Positions 47,478 through 56,652 of a stretch of 64,000 nucleotides of DNA are shown here, piece after piece. The stretch comes from Longispora sp047121295. GTDB taxonomy: Bacteria; Actinomycetota; Actinomycetes; Mycobacteriales; Micromonosporaceae. Positions within the stretch are counted from its first letter, which is position 1; each line of letters begins with the position of its first letter. Location: positions 4,960,001 through 5,024,000 of the forward strand of contig NZ_CP139447.1 in assembly GCF_047121295.1 (NCBI RefSeq), read 5' to 3'. The notes beneath the pieces are model-generated. The model had not been told where the DNA came from. It saw only the letters and a program-made list of their open reading frames with translations, and searched no databases. A program made the translations under genes and the position numbers.

Positions 47478-48680
47478 ATGCGCCCCTCGCTCCGCAGTAC
47501 TGCGGCCCGGCCGTTCGTGGCCCTGCTCGCGCTCGCCGTCTCCGCCGGTTGCAGCGGCTCCAGCCTGGGCGGGAGCACCGACGCGCCGGCGTCGACCGTC
47601 AAGATCGGGCTGCTGGTGTCGCAGTCGGGCGTGTACAAGTCGGTCGGCGACGACATGCGCAACGGCTTCCAGCTCTACCTGGCCCTCAACGGCGGCAAGC
47701 TGGGCGGCCACCCGGTGGAGGTCGTCACGGCGGACGAGGGCGACGGCGCGGACACGGCCCGCCCGGCCGCCGAGCGGCTCATCAAGCAGGACAAGGTCCT
47801 CGCCCTCGCCGGTGTCGTCGGCGCGGGTTCGGTGGCCGCCGTCAAGCCGCTGCTGGACGCGAACAAGGTGCCGCTCGTGGGCGCGAACGGCCGGCCGACC
47901 AAGCTCGCCGACCCGGCGTGGGTCTGGCACACGTCCTACATCAGCACCGAGCCGGGCCTGGTCATGGGCGAGTACGTCCACAAGGCCGTCGACGGCCCGG
48001 TGTACGTGATCGGCCCCGACTACCAGGGCGGCTGGGACGAGATCGGCGGCTTCGTGGAGGCGTACACGAAGGCCGGCGGGAAGCTGGCGAACCCGGACGG
48101 CAAGCCCGCGTACACGCCGTTCCCGGCGACGAAGAACTTCCAGCCCTTCCTCGCGCCGATCGCCGACTCCGGCGCGAAGGCCGTGTACACCTTCTACGCG
48201 GGTGGCGCGGCGGTGGACTTCGTCAAGCAGTACCAGCAGTTCGGGCTGGCGGGGAAGGTGCCGCTGTACTCCGCCGGCTTCCTGACCGAGGGCGGCGTGC
48301 TCACCGCCGAGGGCGACGCCGCCGCGAACATCTACAACTCGTTGAACTACTCCCCCGACCTGGACAACCCGGCGAACCGCACCTTCACGTCGGAGTACCA
48401 GAAGAAGTTCGGCGGCCAGCCCACCACCTTCGCGATGGCGACCTACGACGCGGCGGCCGTGCTGGACAAGGCCATCGCCGCCGCCGGCGGGAACCTGACG
48501 TCGCAGACCCTCAACGACGCGATCGGCAAGGTCGGTCAGATCAGCAGCCCGCGCGGCCCGTGGCAGTTCGACGCGGCCGGGCACACCCCGGTGCAGAAGT
48601 GGTACCTGCGCCAGGTCCGCAAGGACGGCGCGACGCTGTCGAACGTCCTGGTGCAGGAGCTCGGCACCGTCGGCGGATGA
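47478..48680 (+). CDS. Branched-chain-type ABC transporter substrate-binding lipoprotein
   Basis: LivK/UrtA-type receptor, 400 aa. The lipobox VSAGC gives a lipidated Cys25. The two-lobe Peripla_BP_6 domain begins VKIGLLVSQSGVYKSVGDDM (about 38-57). The ATG at 47478 is chosen because the predicted promoter overlaps the upstream alternative. It is first of six overlapping genes encoding a full HAAT-family importer. Such systems carry branched-chain amino acids, amides, urea or aromatic acids, and the sequence does not tell which. Confidence 0.9.
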   Translation: MRPSLRSTAARPFVALLALAVSAGCSGSSLGGSTDAPASTVKIGLLVSQSGVYKSVGDDMRNGFQLYLALNGGKLGGHPVEVVTADEGDGADTARPAAERLIKQDKVLALAGVVGAGSVAAVKPLLDANKVPLVGANGRPTKLADPAWVWHTSYISTEPGLVMGEYVHKAVDGPVYVIGPDYQGGWDEIGGFVEAYTKAGGKLANPDGKPAYTPFPATKNFQPFLAPIADSGAKAVYTFYAGGAAVDFVKQYQQFGLAGKVPLYSAGFLTEGGVLTAEGDAAANIYNSLNYSPDLDNPANRTFTSEYQKKFGGQPTTFAMATYDAAAVLDKAIAAAGGNLTSQTLNDAIGKVGQISSPRGPWQFDAAGHTPVQKWYLRQVRKDGATLSNVLVQELGTVGG

Positions 48681-49552
48681 CGTCCGTGGGCGGATACCTG
48701 GTGACGGCGGTGGACGGCGTGGCCTTCGGGCTGCTGCTGTACACCGTGGCCGCGGGTCTGTCCCTCGTCTTCGGCGTCCTGGACGTGCTCAACCTGGCGC
48801 ACGGCGTGCTCTACCTCGCCGGGGCGTACGTGACCTACCTGTTCGCCGACGGCGGCTGGCGGGGCCTGGCCCTCGCGGTGTGCGGCGGGGTCGCGGCCGG
48901 CGCGCTCGGCGGGCTCGCCCTGTCCGCGCTGACCAGGACCCTGGCGCACCGGGGCCACCTCGACCAGGCGCTCGCGACCCTCGGCCTCGCCTACGTCGCG
49001 GCGGACCTGTTCGCCACGGCGTTCGGCGGCGACGCCAAGCCGGCCTCGCCGCCGGCGGCCCTGGCCGGGTCGGTGCCCGTGTTCGGGCACGCCTATCCGG
49101 TGTACCGCCTGGTGTTCATCGCCGTGGCCCTCGCCCTGGCCGTCGCCGGGCACCTGGCCCTCGCCCGCACGTCCCTGGGCGCCCTGGTCCGCGCCACCGT
49201 CGCCGACCGGGACATGGTCCGCGCCCTGGGCGTCGACACCCGGCTGGTCGTCGGCGGGGTGTTCGCGGCCGGCGCGGCCCTGGCCGTGCTGGGCGGGGTG
49301 CTGGGCGCGCCGATCCTGGGCGCCGGCCCGGGCGTCGACCGCACGGTGCTCGTGCTGTCCCTGGTCGTGGTCGTCGTCGGCGGGGTGGGATCGCTTCCCG
49401 GCGCGTTCCTCGCGGCGCTGCTGGTCGGCGAGGTGCAGACCCTCGGGGTGCGCCTCGCGCCGTCGTACGCGCCGTTCCTGCTGTTCGGCGTCATGCTCGC
49501 GGTGCTGGCCGCGCGGCCGGGCGGCCTGGTCCCGGCGGCCCGGGCGACATGA
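48677..49552 (+). CDS. Branched-chain-type ABC permease, LivH type
   Basis: Inner-membrane permease of 291 aa with about eight hydrophobic helices. Family features include FGVLDVLNLAHGVLYLAGAY (about 31-50), the cytoplasmic loop RATVADRDMVRALGVDTRLV (about 175-194), and GGVGSLPGAFLAALLVGEVQ near the end. The ATG overlaps the receptor gene stop by 4 bases, and its own stop overlaps the LivM-type gene by 4. Helices are unusually rich in Ala, Val and Leu even for this family. Confidence 0.92.
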   Translation: MTSVGGYLVTAVDGVAFGLLLYTVAAGLSLVFGVLDVLNLAHGVLYLAGAYVTYLFADGGWRGLALAVCGGVAAGALGGLALSALTRTLAHRGHLDQALATLGLAYVAADLFATAFGGDAKPASPPAALAGSVPVFGHAYPVYRLVFIAVALALAVAGHLALARTSLGALVRATVADRDMVRALGVDTRLVVGGVFAAGAALAVLGGVLGAPILGAGPGVDRTVLVLSLVVVVVGGVGSLPGAFLAALLVGEVQTLGVRLAPSYAPFLLFGVMLAVLAARPGGLVPAARAT

Positions 49553-50490
49553 GGGCCGTCGCACTCGTCGGGGTCCTCGCCGCGCTGGCCGTGCCCTGGG
49601 TCCTGGGCCCCTACCCGGTCCTGATGCTCTCGCACGCGTTGATCCTCGGCCTGCTCGCCATGAGCGCGAACCTGTTGACCGGCGTCACCGGCCTGCCCAC
49701 GCTCGGCCAGGCCGCCTACCTCGGCGTCGGCGGCTACGCGGCGGCGACCGTCGCCCGGGCCGTGACGCCGGTGGGAGTGGTCCAGCTCCTCGCGGCGGTG
49801 GCGGCGGGCGTGGCGGCGGCCCTTCTGACGGGTACGGTCGTCGCCCGCTCGCACGGCATCGTCGCCATCATGGTCACCCTGGCCGTGGCGGAACTGCTGC
49901 ACGAGGCGGCCGTGCGCTGGACGCCCGTGACCGGCGGCACCGACGGCCTGGCCGGCATCGGCGACGTCGTCCCGTTCTGGGGCCTTCCCCCGCTCCCCCT
50001 CGACGGGCAGGTCTACTACTACGTCCTGGCCGTGTTCGCCCTGCTCGCCGCCGGCGTGGCCGCGCTCGTCCGCTCACCGGTCGGCCTCGTCCTGCGAGGC
50101 GTCCGGGACCACGAGTCACGGATGCGGGCGCACGGCTACTCCGTCTTCCGGTACCGGCTCCTCGCGCACGGCGCCGCCGGTGGCCTGGCGGGCGCGGCCG
50201 GCGCGCTCACGGTCTCCGCGCAACGCTACTTCTCGCCGGCCGACCTGGGCTTCGACGTCTCCGCCCTCGCCCTCCTCGCCGTCGTCATCGGCGGAGCGGG
50301 CTCGATGTGGGGCGCGTGCGCCGGGGCCGCCCTGCTCGTGGTGCTCCGCGACCAGGGCCTCCTCGGCGCGCACAACGGCCTGCTGCTGGGCGTGACCTGC
50401 CTGGTCGCGGTGTACGCGCTGCCCCGTGGCCTCGCGGGCCTCCGTTGGCGCGCGGGCGCCCGGTACCCGGAGAAGGGGTTTCGGTGTTGA
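49549..50490 (+). CDS. Branched-chain-type ABC permease, LivM type
   Basis: Second permease of the importer, 313 aa. It has the family segments SANLLTGVTGLPTLGQAAYLG (about 39-59, shown here by its helical region), GVRDHESRMRAHGYSVFRYR in the cytoplasmic loop (about 184-203) and LLAVVIGGAGSMWGACAGA (about 243-261). The C-terminal tail ends 7 bases inside the next gene, whose GTG start lies at 50484. Frame and overlaps support one polycistronic message. Confidence 0.92.
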   Translation: MRAVALVGVLAALAVPWVLGPYPVLMLSHALILGLLAMSANLLTGVTGLPTLGQAAYLGVGGYAAATVARAVTPVGVVQLLAAVAAGVAAALLTGTVVARSHGIVAIMVTLAVAELLHEAAVRWTPVTGGTDGLAGIGDVVPFWGLPPLPLDGQVYYYVLAVFALLAAGVAALVRSPVGLVLRGVRDHESRMRAHGYSVFRYRLLAHGAAGGLAGAAGALTVSAQRYFSPADLGFDVSALALLAVVIGGAGSMWGACAGAALLVVLRDQGLLGAHNGLLLGVTCLVAVYALPRGLAGLRWRAGARYPEKGFRC

Positions 50491-51215
50491 TCCTCGACGG
50501 CGTCACCGTCTCCTTCGGACCCGTCGTCGCGGTGGACGACGTGTCCCTGCGGATCGAAGCGGGCGGCCGGCACGGCCTGATCGGCCCGAACGGGGCCGGC
50601 AAGTCCACCCTGCTCGCCGCGATCGCCGGCACCGTCCCCGCCCGGGGCGGATTCCTGCTGGCGGGCGGGGAACTCGCCGGCCTGCCCCCGCACCGCAGGG
50701 CCCGACTCGGCGTCGGCCGCACCCACCAGCACGCGGCCACCTGCGCCACCCTCACGGCCCTGGACAACGTGCTCCTCGGCCTCTACCAACAGGCGGGCCC
50801 GCTGCGCGCCGCGCTCCGACCGGCCCTGCGCCGTGCCCTCACCGCCCGCGCCACCGAGGCGCTGGCCACCGTGGGCCTCGCCGACCGGGCGACGGTGACC
50901 GCCGGGACGCTGTCCTACGGCGAACGCCGGTGCCTGGAGCTCGCCGCCGCGCTCGCCACCGACCCGCGCCTGCTGCTGCTCGACGAGCCGGCCGCCGGCC
51001 TGGCACCCGCCGAGGTCGACCGCCTCGCCCGGCTGCTGGCGGACCTGCCCGCCGCCACCACCGTCCTGATCGTCGAGCACGACCTGGACCTGGTCTACGG
51101 CCTCACCGACACCGTCACCGTCCTGGACAACGCCCGGCACCTGGTCACCGGCACCCCGGCGGAGGTCCGGTCGTCACCGGTCGTCCGGGACGCGTTCGCC
51201 GGGGTGCGCCCGTGA
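50484..51215 (+). CDS. Branched-chain-type ABC ATPase, LivG type
   Basis: Cytoplasmic ATPase of 243 aa. Walker A GPNGAGKST (34-42), signature LSYGERRCLEL (about 146-156) and Walker B LLLLDEPAAGLAP (about 167-179) followed by IVEHDLDLV are all present. The start is GTG at 50484 with AAGGGG 5 bases before it. It is slightly shorter than typical LivG proteins because the helical insertion is reduced. It pairs with the LivF-type ATPase, which begins 4 bases before its end. Confidence 0.92.
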   Translation: MLILDGVTVSFGPVVAVDDVSLRIEAGGRHGLIGPNGAGKSTLLAAIAGTVPARGGFLLAGGELAGLPPHRRARLGVGRTHQHAATCATLTALDNVLLGLYQQAGPLRAALRPALRRALTARATEALATVGLADRATVTAGTLSYGERRCLELAAALATDPRLLLLDEPAAGLAPAEVDRLARLLADLPAATTVLIVEHDLDLVYGLTDTVTVLDNARHLVTGTPAEVRSSPVVRDAFAGVRP

Positions 51216-51928
51216 CGGCCGCGCTGACGGTCCGGGGCCTGTCCGCCGGGTACGCCGGCTCGACCGTCCTGCGTGGGCTGGACCTCGACGTACCGGCCGG
51301 GACCGTCCTGGCGCTACTCGGCCGCAACGGCGCGGGCAAGACCACCCTGCTGCACGCCCTGTTCGGGCTCCTGCGCCCCACGGCGGGCACGGTGCGCGTG
51401 CACGGGGCCGACGCCACCGGCCTGGCCACCCACCGGCTCGCCCGGGCCGGCATGGCCCTGGTACCGCAGGGCCGCCGGGTCTTCGCCCCCCTGACCGTGG
51501 CCGAGCACCTGACCCTCGCCTCCCGACACCGCCCGCCGGGCAGGTCCCGGTGGCCGGGCCTCGGCCGCCGGCACCCGGCACCCACGCGCCCCGGGCCCGA
51601 CCGCGCCGACGTCCTCGCCCTGTTCCCCCGGCTGGGCGACCGCCTGGCCCAGCGCGCCGACCGGCTCTCCGGCGGCGAACAGCAGATGCTCGCACTGGCC
51701 CGCGCACTCCTCCTCCGGCCGAGCCTGCTGCTCCTCGACGAGCCGTTCGAGGGCCTGGCCACGGCCGTGACGGCCAGGGTGGCGGCGCTGCTGCCCGAGC
51801 TGGCCCGCGCCGGCACCGCCGTCCTGCTGGTCGAGCAGCACGTCGCACTCGCCACCTCCGTCGCCGACCGGGTCGCAGTCCTGGCCGACGGCGGACTCAC
51901 CCCACCCACCGGAGAGGCCCCACCGTGA
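51212..51928 (+). CDS. Branched-chain-type ABC ATPase, LivF type
   Basis: Second ATPase, 238 aa. Walker A GRNGAGKTT (37-45), Q-loop VPQGRRVFAPLTVAEHL, signature LSGGEQQMLALARAL and Walker B LLLLDEPFEGLA are intact. A Pro/Arg-rich insertion (about 108-132, RPPGRSRWPGLGRRHPAPTR) between Q-loop and signature is longer than usual. The GTG start overlaps the LivG gene, and its stop overlaps the methyltransferase start, both by 4 bases. Confidence 0.92.
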   Translation: MTAALTVRGLSAGYAGSTVLRGLDLDVPAGTVLALLGRNGAGKTTLLHALFGLLRPTAGTVRVHGADATGLATHRLARAGMALVPQGRRVFAPLTVAEHLTLASRHRPPGRSRWPGLGRRHPAPTRPGPDRADVLALFPRLGDRLAQRADRLSGGEQQMLALARALLLRPSLLLLDEPFEGLATAVTARVAALLPELARAGTAVLLVEQHVALATSVADRVAVLADGGLTPPTGEAPP

Positions 51929-52707
51929 CCACGTACGCGTTCGACAATGCCGAGGACCTGGCCGTCGACCAGCTCGCCAGCCTGCAGACCTGCCTCGATC
52001 CGATCACGCTCGCCAACCTCGACCGGCTGGACGTCGGCCCGGGCTGGCGGTGCCTGGAGGTCGGCGCCGGGGCCGGCTCCATCGCCCGCGCGCTGGCCGA
52101 GCGGGTCGCGCCCACCGGGTCCGTGGTCGCCACCGACATCAAGCCGCACCTCCTCGACGGCCCGTTCGAGGTCCTGACCCACGACATCACCACCGACCCG
52201 CTGCCGGCGGAGTCCTTCGACCTGATCCACTCCCGACTGGTACTGCTGCACCTGCCCGCCCGCGAGCAGGTTCTCGCGAAACTCGTCCGGGCCCTCAAGC
52301 CCGGCGGCTGGCTGCTGTTCGAGGAGTTCGACTGCACGTGGCTGCCCGTGCTGTCCGCGCCGGACGAGGAGGCGGCCGCCCTGTTCACCCGGGTCAACGG
52401 CGCGATGCTCGCGCTGCTGGCGGCGGCGGGCGCCGACCTGGCCTGGGGCAGCAGGATCTACGGCGCGCTCGGCCGGCACGGCCTCGTGGACGTCGACGCG
52501 GCGGCGCACGCCGAGCCCTGGCGGTCGGGGTCCCCGGGCGCGCGGCTGCACGAGATCAACTCGTGGCAGCTGGAGGCGCGGCTGGTGGGGACGGGACAGG
52601 TGACGGCCGAGGACCTGGCCGGGTTCCGGCGGGTACTCGCGGATCCGCGCTTCGCCGTGTTCTCGTACCTCACCGTGTCGGCATGGGGCCGCAAGCCGGC
52701 CGCGTGA
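51925..52707 (+). CDS. SAM-dependent methyltransferase in the ABC operon
   Basis: Class I methyltransferase, 260 aa. The SAM-binding motif I is CLEVGAGAGSIARAL (about 50-64), with VVATDIKP as motif II region and FDLIHSRLVLLHLP and LKPGGWLLFEEFD as the later core strands. It is translationally coupled to the LivF-type ATPase by a GTGA overlap, so it belongs to the importer operon. This is unusual for amino-acid uptake and suggests that the imported compound is methylated, or that the system serves a methylated metabolite. Target not identifiable from sequence. Confidence 0.82.
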   Translation: MTTYAFDNAEDLAVDQLASLQTCLDPITLANLDRLDVGPGWRCLEVGAGAGSIARALAERVAPTGSVVATDIKPHLLDGPFEVLTHDITTDPLPAESFDLIHSRLVLLHLPAREQVLAKLVRALKPGGWLLFEEFDCTWLPVLSAPDEEAAALFTRVNGAMLALLAAAGADLAWGSRIYGALGRHGLVDVDAAAHAEPWRSGSPGARLHEINSWQLEARLVGTGQVTAEDLAGFRRVLADPRFAVFSYLTVSAWGRKPAA

Positions 52708-52713
52708 CGAGGC

Positions 52714-54207
52714 TCAGTCGCCGGCCTTCCGCTGGGACCGGGCCAGCTCGGCGGCCTGGAACGCGGTGACCAGGTCCGTACCGGGCCCCAGCTCCGCCAG
52801 GCCCATCGTGATCGTGACCGGCGTGCCCGGGACCAGGATGGTCCAGTCGAAGCTGTTGACGGCGGCCGCGAGCCGACCGGTGACGTCGGACGCGACGGCC
52901 AGCGGCGCGTCGGGAAGGACGATGACGAACTCGTCACCGCCGTAGCGGGCCAGGAAGTCGCTGCCGCGCAGCAGCCGGCCGAGGATCGCGGCGACCTGGC
53001 GCAGCACCTCGTCGCTCGACAGCCGCCCGTGGACGGTGTTGACGGTCGTGAAGTCGTCGAGGCCGGCCACGACCAGCGTGCCGGGCCTCCCCTCGCTGAT
53101 CAGGTCGCCGACGAACCTGTCCAGGTGCCGGCGGTTGGGCAGGCCCGTCAACAGGTCGGTGTACGCCTCGTCGGAGTAGCGGGTGACGGTCTGGCGCAGG
53201 TCGTCCTGGTCGAGGCGGGCCGCGACGCCCTCCACGTACAGGCTGTGCAGGCGCGCGGACCGGTCCCGCATGCCGCGGTGCACGATCCGCTCGGAGGCCA
53301 GCGCGGCGGCGAGCTCACCGTCGCGGGCGTAGGCCAGCGCGCGCAGCCGGTACACCTCGGGCTCGGGGACGTGGCCGTCCTCCTCCACCGCCGTGAGATG
53401 GGCCAGCGCGCGCTTCGGGTCGCCCGAGGCGAGGGCCAGGCACGCGTCGGCCGCGAGCATGACCGCGACGGCCTCCGGCGAGGTCGCCTCGTAGTTCTCC
53501 GTGAACACGCCCACCCCGCGGTGCGCCCGCACGCCCAGGGCGGCCAGCCGCGCGGCGGCGTACACCAGAAAGGGGGTCTCCTGGGGTTGGATGTCGTCGG
53601 GACCGAGCGTCGTGTTCACCCGGAGGAGTTCGCGCACGCAGCCGGCGGTGTCGCCCTGCTGGTCGAGCCACAGGGCGTAGCGCACCCGGATCTCCGGATG
53701 GGAGAACAGCGCGGGCTCCAGGCCGGCGGCCGCCGCGATCCGTCGCGCCCGGGCCAGCGCCTCCACGGCCTCGGTGTGGAAACCGATATAGGAGTACGTG
53801 ACGGCGACGTCCAGCCAGGCCGTCGCCGACGCGAACCCGGACGGGGCGCGCTCCAGCGCCCGGACCCCGCGCACCAGGTGCTGGACCGACAGCTCCAGAG
53901 CGCCCAGCCGCTGGGTGACCCGGGCGGCGAGGGCGTGGAACTCCCCCACCACCACCGGATCGTCGAACCGTTCGAGCAGCGCGTGCACGGCGTCGACGGT
54001 GGCCGGGCACCGCTCGACGTCATCGAGGGTGAGCAGCGCGCTGAGCTTGTGCAACAGCACCGTGGCGGCGGTCCGGTCCGGCAACCCGCCGGCCAGCGCC
54101 CCGTCGGCCAGCACGACCGCGTCCGCCGGCCGACCCGCGCGGATCAGGCGGCCCAACTCGTCGAGGAGTCCGACCTGTTCCCCGCCCGTCGCCGCTGCGT
54201 GCGTCAC
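52714..54207 (-). CDS. GGDEF-domain protein (probable diguanylate cyclase) with TPR-like N-terminus
   Basis: Predicted cyclic-di-GMP synthase, 497 aa. The first about 330 residues are helical repeats of tetratricopeptide type without membrane segments, so sensing is likely through protein partners. The catalytic domain (about 340-497) has DLLTGLPNRRHLDRF and an intact YGGDEF (Gly423-Phe427). No EAL domain and no obvious RxxD inhibitory site are seen. The GTG start has AGGAGG 7 bases upstream. It converges on the methyltransferase gene with a gap of 6 bp, so any terminator lies within coding sequence. Confidence 0.87.
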   Translation of the reverse strand: MTHAAATGGEQVGLLDELGRLIRAGRPADAVVLADGALAGGLPDRTAATVLLHKLSALLTLDDVERCPATVDAVHALLERFDDPVVVGEFHALAARVTQRLGALELSVQHLVRGVRALERAPSGFASATAWLDVAVTYSYIGFHTEAVEALARARRIAAAAGLEPALFSHPEIRVRYALWLDQQGDTAGCVRELLRVNTTLGPDDIQPQETPFLVYAAARLAALGVRAHRGVGVFTENYEATSPEAVAVMLAADACLALASGDPKRALAHLTAVEEDGHVPEPEVYRLRALAYARDGELAAALASERIVHRGMRDRSARLHSLYVEGVAARLDQDDLRQTVTRYSDEAYTDLLTGLPNRRHLDRFVGDLISEGRPGTLVVAGLDDFTTVNTVHGRLSSDEVLRQVAAILGRLLRGSDFLARYGGDEFVIVLPDAPLAVASDVTGRLAAAVNSFDWTILVPGTPVTITMGLAELGPGTDLVTAFQAAELARSQRKAGD

Positions 54208-54324
54208 CCGCGCCTCCTGACCCGTTGATGGTGCCCCCCATTCTCATGCAGAACGGCACCCGCCGGGGCCCCTTCCGCCGGAACGGGAGGGGCGCCCGGT
54301 CTCATCGCGGCGGCGGGGTGCCGG

Positions 54325-55509
54325 CTACTCCGTCGCCAGCTCGTCGCGCACGGCGGCGAAGGCCGCGACGGCCCGCCGAACGTCCTCAGTGGAGTGCGCG
54401 GCGGACAGCTGCACGCGGATGCGGGCTCTGCCCTGCGGCACGACCGGGTAGGAGAACGCGATCACGTAGATGCCGCGTTCGAGCAGGGCGGCGGCCATCC
54501 GGCCCGCCAGCGCCGCGTCGCCGACCATCACCGGCACGATCGGGTGCTCGCCGGGGAGCACGTCGAAGCCGGCGGCGGTCATCTCCGTGCGGAACAGCGC
54601 CGTGTTCTCGTGCAGCCGGGCGCGCCGCTCGTCGGAGGCCGCGAGCAGGTCGAGGATGCGCAGGGAGGCCCCGACGATCGTCGGCGCCAGGGAGTTGGAG
54701 AACAGGTAGGGCCGCGACCGCTGGCGCAGCAGCTCGACGATCTCGGCCCGGCCGGCGACGTAACCGCCGCTGGCGCCGCCGAGGGCCTTGCCGAGGGTAC
54801 CCGTCAGAATGTCGACCCGGTCGACGACACCGAAGTGGGCGGGCGTGCCCCGGCCACCGGGGCCCATGAAGCCGACGGAGTGCGAGTCGTCGACCATGAC
54901 CAGGGCGCCGTACCGCTCGGCGAGGTCGCAGATCTCGTCCAGCGGCGCGATGTAGCCGTCCATCGAGAAGACGCCGTCGGTGACGATCAGCTTGTGCCGG
55001 GTGTCGGCGGCCTCCTTGAGGCAGCGCTCCAGGTCGGCCATGTCGCGGTTGCGGTACCGGAACCGGGCGGCCTTGGACAGCCGGATGCCGTCGATGATGC
55101 TGGCGTGGTTGAGCTCGTCGGAGATGACGGCGTCCGCCTCGGACAACAGGGTCTCGAAGACACCGCCGTTGGCGTCGAAGCAGGAGCTGTACAGGATCGT
55201 GTCGTCGGTGCCGAGGAACTCCGACAGCCGCGCCTCGAGCTGCTTGTGCGGCTCCTGCGTACCGCAGATGAACCGCACCGACGCCATGCCGAAGCCCCAT
55301 TCGTCCAGGGCCCGCTTGGCGGCCTCGACGACGTCGGGGTGGTTGGCGAGGTCGAGGTAGTTGTTGGCGCAGAAGTTCACCACGGTGTCCCCACCGACCG
55401 TGATGTCGGCGGACTGCGGGCTGGAGATCACCCGCTCGGACTTGTAGAGCCCGGCCTCGCGGATCGCGGCCAGCTGGTCCGCGAGATCCTGGCGCATACC
55501 ATCGAACAC
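54325..55509 (-). CDS. kbl: Glycine C-acetyltransferase (2-amino-3-ketobutyrate CoA ligase)
   Basis: PLP-dependent enzyme splitting 2-amino-3-ketobutyrate with CoA into glycine and acetyl-CoA, 394 aa. VMVDDSHSVGFMG (205-217) holds the PLP-binding Asp and His, and Lys241 in TGTLGKALGGASGGY forms the Schiff base. GYIAPLDEICDLAERYGALV is characteristic of the family. The GTG at 55509 has AAGGAG overlapping the end of tdh; the gap to tdh is 4 bases. Together they convert threonine to glycine and acetyl-CoA. Confidence 0.96.
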   Translation of the reverse strand: MFDGMRQDLADQLAAIREAGLYKSERVISSPQSADITVGGDTVVNFCANNYLDLANHPDVVEAAKRALDEWGFGMASVRFICGTQEPHKQLEARLSEFLGTDDTILYSSCFDANGGVFETLLSEADAVISDELNHASIIDGIRLSKAARFRYRNRDMADLERCLKEAADTRHKLIVTDGVFSMDGYIAPLDEICDLAERYGALVMVDDSHSVGFMGPGGRGTPAHFGVVDRVDILTGTLGKALGGASGGYVAGRAEIVELLRQRSRPYLFSNSLAPTIVGASLRILDLLAASDERRARLHENTALFRTEMTAAGFDVLPGEHPIVPVMVGDAALAGRMAAALLERGIYVIAFSYPVVPQGRARIRVQLSAAHSTEDVRRAVAAFAAVRDELATE

Positions 55510-55513
55510 GGTG

Positions 55514-56572
55514 TTACTCCTTCTCGTAGATCAGTGCGCGGGTCCAGTCGATGACGACCTTGCCGCATTGGCCGGAGCGGGCGGTGGCGAACGCCTCGGC
55601 GTGTTCGGCGAAACCGTACCGGTGGGTGATGACGGGGCTGATGTCCAGGCCGTTCTGGAGGAGGACGGACATCGCGTACCAGGTGTCGTACATCTCCCGG
55701 CCGTAGATGCCCCGCAGGGTGAGCATGCGCAGCACCACCGTGGTCATGTCCAGCGGCACGTCGCCGGACGGCAGCCCGAGGACGGCGATCCGCCCACCGG
55801 GGCTCATCGCCGCGATCATGTCCTGCAACGCGTCGGCGCGGCCGGACATCTCCATGCCGACGTCGAAGCCCTCGGTCATCCGCAGCGCCGGCATCACATC
55901 GGTGATCTTGTTCTCGCTGACGTCGAGGGCGACGCTCGCGCCGAGCTTGCGGGCGAGGTCGAGCCGGTACTCGCTGACGTCGGTGATCACCACGTTGCGG
56001 GCGCCGGCGTGCTGGGCGATGGCGGCGGCCATCAGCCCGATCGGGCCGGCGCCGGTGATCAGCACGTCCTCGTTCACCACCGGGAACGCCAGCGCCGTGT
56101 GCACCGCGTTGCCGAACGGGTCGAAGATGGCGGCGACGTCGAGGTCGACGGGGTGCCGGTGCACCCAGACGTTGGACTCGGGCAGCACGACGTACTCGGC
56201 GAAAGCCCCATCCGTGTGCACGCCCAGACCGATGGTGCGGAAGCACAGGTGCCGGCGGCCCGCCATGCAGTTGCGGCACTTCCCGCACACCAGGTGGCCC
56301 TCGCCGCTGACCGTGTCCCCGACCGCGACCTCCCGGACGCCCGGCCCGATCTCGGCGACCTCGCCGACGAACTCATGGCCGAGCACGAGCGGGGCCTTGA
56401 CGGTACGGGCGGCCCAGTCGTCCCAGGCGTCGATGTGCAGATCGGTGCCGCAGATCCCGGTCCGCAACACCCTGATCAGTACCTGTCCCGGGCCGACCTC
56501 GGGCTTCGCGACCTCGGTCAGCGACAGTCCCGGACCGGCGGCAGTTTTCACCAGCGCTCTCACGCGGACCAT
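55514..56572 (-). CDS. tdh: L-threonine 3-dehydrogenase
   Basis: Zinc-dependent NAD dehydrogenase of the medium-chain family, 352 aa, oxidising L-threonine to 2-amino-3-ketobutyrate. Catalytic zinc ligands are in GICGTDLH (Cys41) and LGHEFVGEV (His66, Glu67). Four structural-zinc Cys lie in LVCGKCRNCMAGRRHLC. The NAD loop is GAGPIGLMAAAIA (about 170-182). It is first gene of the tdh-kbl operon and divergent from a LysR gene, with a 19-bp palindrome in between. Regulation by that LysR protein is inferred. Confidence 0.95.
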   Translation of the reverse strand: MVRVRALVKTAAGPGLSLTEVAKPEVGPGQVLIRVLRTGICGTDLHIDAWDDWAARTVKAPLVLGHEFVGEVAEIGPGVREVAVGDTVSGEGHLVCGKCRNCMAGRRHLCFRTIGLGVHTDGAFAEYVVLPESNVWVHRHPVDLDVAAIFDPFGNAVHTALAFPVVNEDVLITGAGPIGLMAAAIAQHAGARNVVITDVSEYRLDLARKLGASVALDVSENKITDVMPALRMTEGFDVGMEMSGRADALQDMIAAMSPGGRIAVLGLPSGDVPLDMTTVVLRMLTLRGIYGREMYDTWYAMSVLLQNGLDISPVITHRYGFAEHAEAFATARSGQCGKVVIDWTRALIYEKE

Positions 56573-56621
56573 CCTGCGGGCACACCCGCTTGGAAGTCCA
56601 TCGACAATTCATGGGCTATCT

Positions 56622-56640
56622 TGTGAAGCCGAGCTTCACA
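56622..56640. promoter_or_regulatory. LysR-type operator between tdh and lysR
   Basis: TGTGAAGC-CGA-GCTTCACA is a perfect 8-3-8 palindrome in the 80-bp gap between the divergent tdh and LysR genes. It contains the T-N11-A arrangement expected for LysR-family binding sites. Its edge lies 13 bases before the lysR start codon, which suggests autorepression as well as control of tdh-kbl. Confidence 0.8.
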
Positions 56641-56652
56641 GGGAGGGTTCAC

